DNA from: Actinomycetes bacterium
Lineage (GTDB): Bacteria; Actinomycetota; Actinomycetes; Actinomycetales; Dermabacteraceae
NCBI GenBank assembly: GCA_023389045.1
Contig: JAEWEZ010000042.1
Span: 1 to 15,476 of the forward strand
Length of the DNA: 15,476 nt
Reading direction: 5' to 3'
In this document: piece by piece, positions 12,730 to 15,476 of the stretch
Layout: every line of letters starts with the position of its first letter
Position numbering within the stretch: the stretch's first letter is position 1
Notes under the pieces: generated by a model
Databases searched by the model: none
Told to the model about the DNA's origin: nothing
What the model saw: only the letters and a program-made list of their open reading frames with translations
Made by a program: the position numbers and the translations under genes

Positions 12730-14124
12730 TCAGGCTGGCGGCACATCGTGCAGACCGGTGGTTCCACCGATCTCGTGGATCGTCTCGATCAGGGCGTCTA
12801 CCTCCTCACTGCTCGTGGCGAAGGGGTCGAGCACCTGCACGGGCATGGAGCCCGCGCGGGTCAGGCGCATCGTCGTCCAATCCACCACATGATCCACTCC
12901 GCACTGCTGCGCCGCCGTCACCACCCGGCCACGAAGATGAGCGCGGGTGGTGGTCGGTGCCGTGGTGCGGGCCTTCTGGATGCGCTCTTCGGGAAGAACC
13001 GACGGGGCGAGCCTCTTGCGCTGCAGGGAACTGAAAATGCTCTGGCTCTGGTCGATGTCGTGGTAGGCGAGATCCAGGCGTTCGATCAGCGGGGAGGCGA
13101 GGTCCACGCCACGGCGTTCCGCCATCCGGGTGAAGAGGTCTTCCTTGATCGCCCAGTCCAGGTGGGTGCGTGCCCAGGAGCGGTCCCCGGTGCGCACCGC
13201 ATCCAGAGCCTTCTGCCAGGTTTCGAGCACGGTGGCTTCATCGTCCTCGGCGGCGCTAGCGGCGAGGTCGAGCCATCGCTGCTGCACCTCGAGGGCGGTG
13301 GTGGTGCCACTGGCAGCGGTGGCGATCGGCTCGGCCCCGCTCAGATCCCGGGCCACGGCGCGGATGGTGGCAATGTCGTCGGCCAGAGACAGGTCCGGCA
13401 GCGCGCGGCCCGATTCGATCACGCGCAGCACAAGATCGGTGGTAGCGAAGCGCATCCAGGTGGAGATCTCGCTCATGGTCGAGTCGCCGACGATGACGTG
13501 CAGGCGTCGGAAGCGATTTGGGTCCCCGTGGGGTTCATCGCGAGTGTTGATGATGGGGCGGGTGCGGGTGGTTGCGGAGGACACCGCTTCCCACATGTGG
13601 TCGCTGCGGCGGGAGAACACGAAATGTCCGGTGCCGTCGTCGTCACGCACCACACCACCGGCGCCGGTCACGATCTGTCGGGTCACCAGGAAGGGCAGCA
13701 GGAAGCGCGGCAGGCGGGTGAACTCGCCGCGTCGATCCACGAGGTAGTTCTCATGGGAGCCGAAGGAGTTGCCTTCGGAGTCCACATTGTTTTTGAGCAG
13801 GTGGATGCGGGCGTCCTGTCCCTGCTCGGTGAAGCGGGTGTTCACCTGGTCGACCAGGTCCGCAAAGATCCGCTGACCGGCAACGTCCTGCGCCACCAGA
13901 TCCCACCAGTCATCGCATTCCGCGGTGGCGTATTCGGGGTGGGAACCAACGTCGAGATACAGACGTGCCGCATTGGTCAGGAAGACGTTGGAGGAACGGC
14001 CCATGGCGACCACCGGCCGGAACAGTTCCCGTGCCGCGTGTTCGGGTTCCAGGGCGCGCGAACCATCCGCACGCACACACACCAGGCCAAACTCGGTTTC
14101 CAAACCGCCGACTCGACGCTTCAT
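12730..14124 (-). CDS. pafA: Pup--protein ligase
   Basis: ATP-dependent ligase that activates the C-terminal Glu of deamidated Pup as a gamma-glutamyl phosphate and joins it to a substrate lysine. The 464-residue protein is of the glutamine-synthetase-like carboxylate-amine ligase fold. MKRRVGGLETEFG (1-13) carries the Mg-ATP Glu at 10. GRSSNVFLTNAARLYLDVG (42-60) contains the catalytic base D58. KNNVDSEGNSFGSHENYL (111-128) and RPIINTRDEPH (189-199) form the nucleotide and Pup groove, and RRLHVIVGDS follows. The C-terminal domain ends with an extra stretch after the conserved DPF (about 438-464). ATG 14124 has AAGG about 9 nt upstream. It lies directly after pup with no prcBA between. Confidence 0.97.
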   Translation of the reverse strand: MKRRVGGLETEFGLVCVRADGSRALEPEHAARELFRPVVAMGRSSNVFLTNAARLYLDVGSHPEYATAECDDWWDLVAQDVAGQRIFADLVDQVNTRFTEQGQDARIHLLKNNVDSEGNSFGSHENYLVDRRGEFTRLPRFLLPFLVTRQIVTGAGGVVRDDDGTGHFVFSRRSDHMWEAVSSATTRTRPIINTRDEPHGDPNRFRRLHVIVGDSTMSEISTWMRFATTDLVLRVIESGRALPDLSLADDIATIRAVARDLSGAEPIATAASGTTTALEVQQRWLDLAASAAEDDEATVLETWQKALDAVRTGDRSWARTHLDWAIKEDLFTRMAERRGVDLASPLIERLDLAYHDIDQSQSIFSSLQRKRLAPSVLPEERIQKARTTAPTTTRAHLRGRVVTAAQQCGVDHVVDWTTMRLTRAGSMPVQVLDPFATSSEEVDALIETIHEIGGTTGLHDVPPA

Positions 14125-14147
14125 TCCCTCAATCCTTCCGCGTGGTT

Positions 14148-14178
14148 CAGTGGTGGCCGCCGTCTCGGGCGGTCACTG
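14148..14178 (-). other. Intercistronic hairpin at the pup stop codon
   Basis: CAGTG (14148-14152) pairs with CACTG (14174-14178), and CCGCC (14157-14161) with GGCGG (14168-14172), with an asymmetric internal loop and a 6-nt apical loop. It includes the pup TGA (14175-14173) and fills much of the 48-bp pup-pafA gap. No U-tract follows, so it is more likely a processing or attenuating structure than a full terminator. Confidence 0.45.
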
Positions 14179-14361
14179 CCCGCCCTTCTGCACGAAGGAA
14201 CGCACAAAGGTTTCGGCATTGGATTCGAGCACGGCGTCGATTTCGTCGAGGATGTCGTCGGCGCCCTGGGCGGAGGCGAAGACCTGCCCGCCACCGATCT
14301 CGTGGGTGTCCTCATGCTCCTCGGGTCCACCGCCGTGGCTGCTCAGGGACTGCTGGCTCAT
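14173..14361 (-). CDS. pup: Prokaryotic ubiquitin-like protein Pup
   Basis: A 62-residue small protein modifier. The disordered, Gly/Glu/His-rich N-terminus is followed by the amphipathic helix DDILDEIDAVLESNAETFVR (35-54), which binds PafA, Dop and the Mpa/ARC ATPase. It ends SFVQKGGQ. The terminal Gln must be deamidated to Glu by Dop before conjugation. K59 is the only lysine. An extra GGGQ occurs at 23-26. ATG 14361 overlaps the dop stop as ATGA and has GAGGAGG at 14366-14372, 4 nt upstream, so it should be strongly translated and coupled to dop. Confidence 0.97.
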   Translation of the reverse strand: MSQQSLSSHGGGPEEHEDTHEIGGGQVFASAQGADDILDEIDAVLESNAETFVRSFVQKGGQ

Positions 14362-15476
14362 TGTTCCTCCTCGCTGAGGGGAGCGCTCTGCTCCCCCGTC
14401 GTCATCGTCTCACCCGGTGTGTTCCCGCCGGGTGCGGGTTTGTCGACAGCGGCACGTAGCGCCGCAATCACGTCATCGAAGGGGGCCGACGGGTCCACCC
14501 CGTGTTCCTCGCACCAGGCGCGGGAGCCGGCACGCGGATCGGCAAGGCGCAGGCGCACCCCGCTCTCCTCCCCCGCCAGGGTGATCACATCCCAGCCGGC
14601 CGAGGGAACCCGTGCCCGATGCGCACCGATCAAGCTGCCGCGCAGGTAGGCGCGGGTCGTGGTGGGCGGCTGGGTCACGGCACGCTCCACCTCGGTCGGA
14701 TCCACGAGGGTGCGCACGCGGCCTGCGGCCCGGAGCTTCGCGGCGATCCCCTGCCCCGGTCGCAGATCCGACCATTGCAGGTCGATCGCCAGTAGGCGCG
14801 GGTCATCCCAGGCAAGACCGTGCCGGGCACGGTAGCTCTCGAGGAGCTGCATCTTCGCGAGCCATTCCACACGGTCGGCGGCCCGGGCCGGATCGGTGGC
14901 CAGCAGATGCAGGAGGTCCCGCCACTGGTGGATGACCTCAGCAGTTTCGGGATCGTTCATTTCAGCCACCGCCGCGATGGCCTCGCGGTGTGCCTGCTGC
15001 ACTTCGAGGGCGCTCACCGTGCCGCCGTTTTTCAGATCAACCCGGGTCTGCAGGCTCGGGTCATGGCTGATCAGGTGCACGGCACCCACCGGGTCGCGCA
15101 GTTCGATACGCGGCAGGATCTCTTCCCCGGTGCGGTGTTCACGCTCCAGCGCCGCCAATACCAGTGAGGTGATGCCGAGCTTGAGGAAGGTGGCGCTCTC
15201 CAGCAGGTTCGCGTCACCGATGATCACGTGCAAGCGGCGGTACCGCCTCGCATCGGCATGGGGTTCATCGCGGGTGTTCACGATGGGCCGGTTGAGGGTG
15301 GTCTCCAGCCCGATCTCAGCTTCGAAGAAGTCGGAGCGCGAAGCTATCTGGAAGCCGGCTTCTTCACCCCGGGTGCCGAGGCCCACGCGTCCGGCCCCGA
15401 CGAGAATCTGGCGGGTGGCCAGGAAGGGGATCAGTGCCTCACAGACCCGTTCGAAGGGGATCGCGCGGTCCAGGAG
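14358..15476 (-). CDS. dop: Deamidase/depupylase Dop (5' end beyond window)
   Basis: The visible 372 residues are the C-terminal three quarters of Dop (usual length about 500). Dop is a PafA paralogue that deamidates the Pup C-terminal Gln and removes Pup from conjugates. From the edge: IPFLATRQILVGAGRVGLG (16-34 of the visible part), ASRSDFFEAEIGLETT, RPIVNTRDEPHADARRYRR (63-81) and LHVIIGDANLLESATF. The helical C-terminal domain has PPTTTRAYLRG, shared with PafA. The tail (last about 20 residues) is Gly/Thr/Glu-rich and ends EEEQ. The frame is open to the right edge; an internal GTG at 15386 is not a credible start because conserved sequence precedes it. N-terminal catalytic residues and the Dop-specific loop lie outside the window. 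Confidence 0.96.
   Translation of the reverse strand, partial: LLDRAIPFERVCEALIPFLATRQILVGAGRVGLGTRGEEAGFQIASRSDFFEAEIGLETTLNRPIVNTRDEPHADARRYRRLHVIIGDANLLESATFLKLGITSLVLAALEREHRTGEEILPRIELRDPVGAVHLISHDPSLQTRVDLKNGGTVSALEVQQAHREAIAAVAEMNDPETAEVIHQWRDLLHLLATDPARAADRVEWLAKMQLLESYRARHGLAWDDPRLLAIDLQWSDLRPGQGIAAKLRAAGRVRTLVDPTEVERAVTQPPTTTRAYLRGSLIGAHRARVPSAGWDVITLAGEESGVRLRLADPRAGSRAWCEEHGVDPSAPFDDVIAALRAAVDKPAPGGNTPGETMTTGEQSAPLSEEEQ

Noticed and set aside
12619..14649. A 676-codon open frame on the plus strand opposite pafA, pup and part of dop
   Set aside because: It is antisense to unmistakable pafA, pup and dop and has no family resemblance.

Overview
The window reads as ordinary chromosome of a high-GC Gram-positive actinobacterium. 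The evidence is strong G/C preference at third codon positions, a Pup/PafA/Dop pupylation locus, a PafBC-type WYL regulator, a long-form HisG, an actinobacterial PriA and a DUF3866 protein. The combination of a fused PafBC, FKBP proteins beside pafA and a nearby DUF3866 gene resembles Micrococcales-type lineages. That is inference from remembered gene order; I cannot name a genus. No phage, IS element, CRISPR array, tRNA or rRNA is visible. No gap between genes exceeds about 205 bp.

Layout, left to right. Positions 1-1838 (minus): pafBC, a natural fusion of two HTH-WYL halves, running off the left edge. Positions 2018-3238 (plus): the only plus-strand gene, a DUF3866 protein, divergent from pafBC across a 179-bp region with two facing TANNNT elements. 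Positions 3293-5132 (minus): hisE, hisG and a PH-domain membrane protein. Positions 5296-8690 (minus): fmt, rsmB and rpe; fmt and rsmB are joined by an ATGA overlap. Positions 8885-11418 (minus): a cytosolic FKBP followed by priA. Positions 11623-12588 (minus): an FKBP lipoprotein. Positions 12730-15476 (minus): dop (truncated by the right edge), pup and pafA.

The right end is a pupylation module. Dop deamidates the C-terminal Gln of Pup and also removes Pup from targets; PafA ligates deamidated Pup to substrate lysines. The proteasome core genes prcB and prcA, often found between pup and pafA, are absent here: only 48 bp separate the two genes. PafBC at the left end belongs to the same locus in many relatives and activates a LexA-independent DNA-damage response. 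Here it is separated from pafA by a block of replication-restart (priA), initiator-tRNA formylation (fmt), rRNA methylation (rsmB), pentose-phosphate (rpe) and histidine (hisE, hisG) genes.

No wholly unknown multi-gene system stands out. The least explained items are: a short G-rich repeat with core CCGACGGG that recurs in four intergenic gaps, one copy forming a G-quadruplex motif beside pafBC; a possible non-canonical CTG start for priA overlapping the upstream stop codon, with a strong stem-loop next to the only canonical start; a Pup with a single lysine and an internal GGGQ; and two genes that look leaderless, plus fmt, whose promoter shares a 15-mer with one of them.
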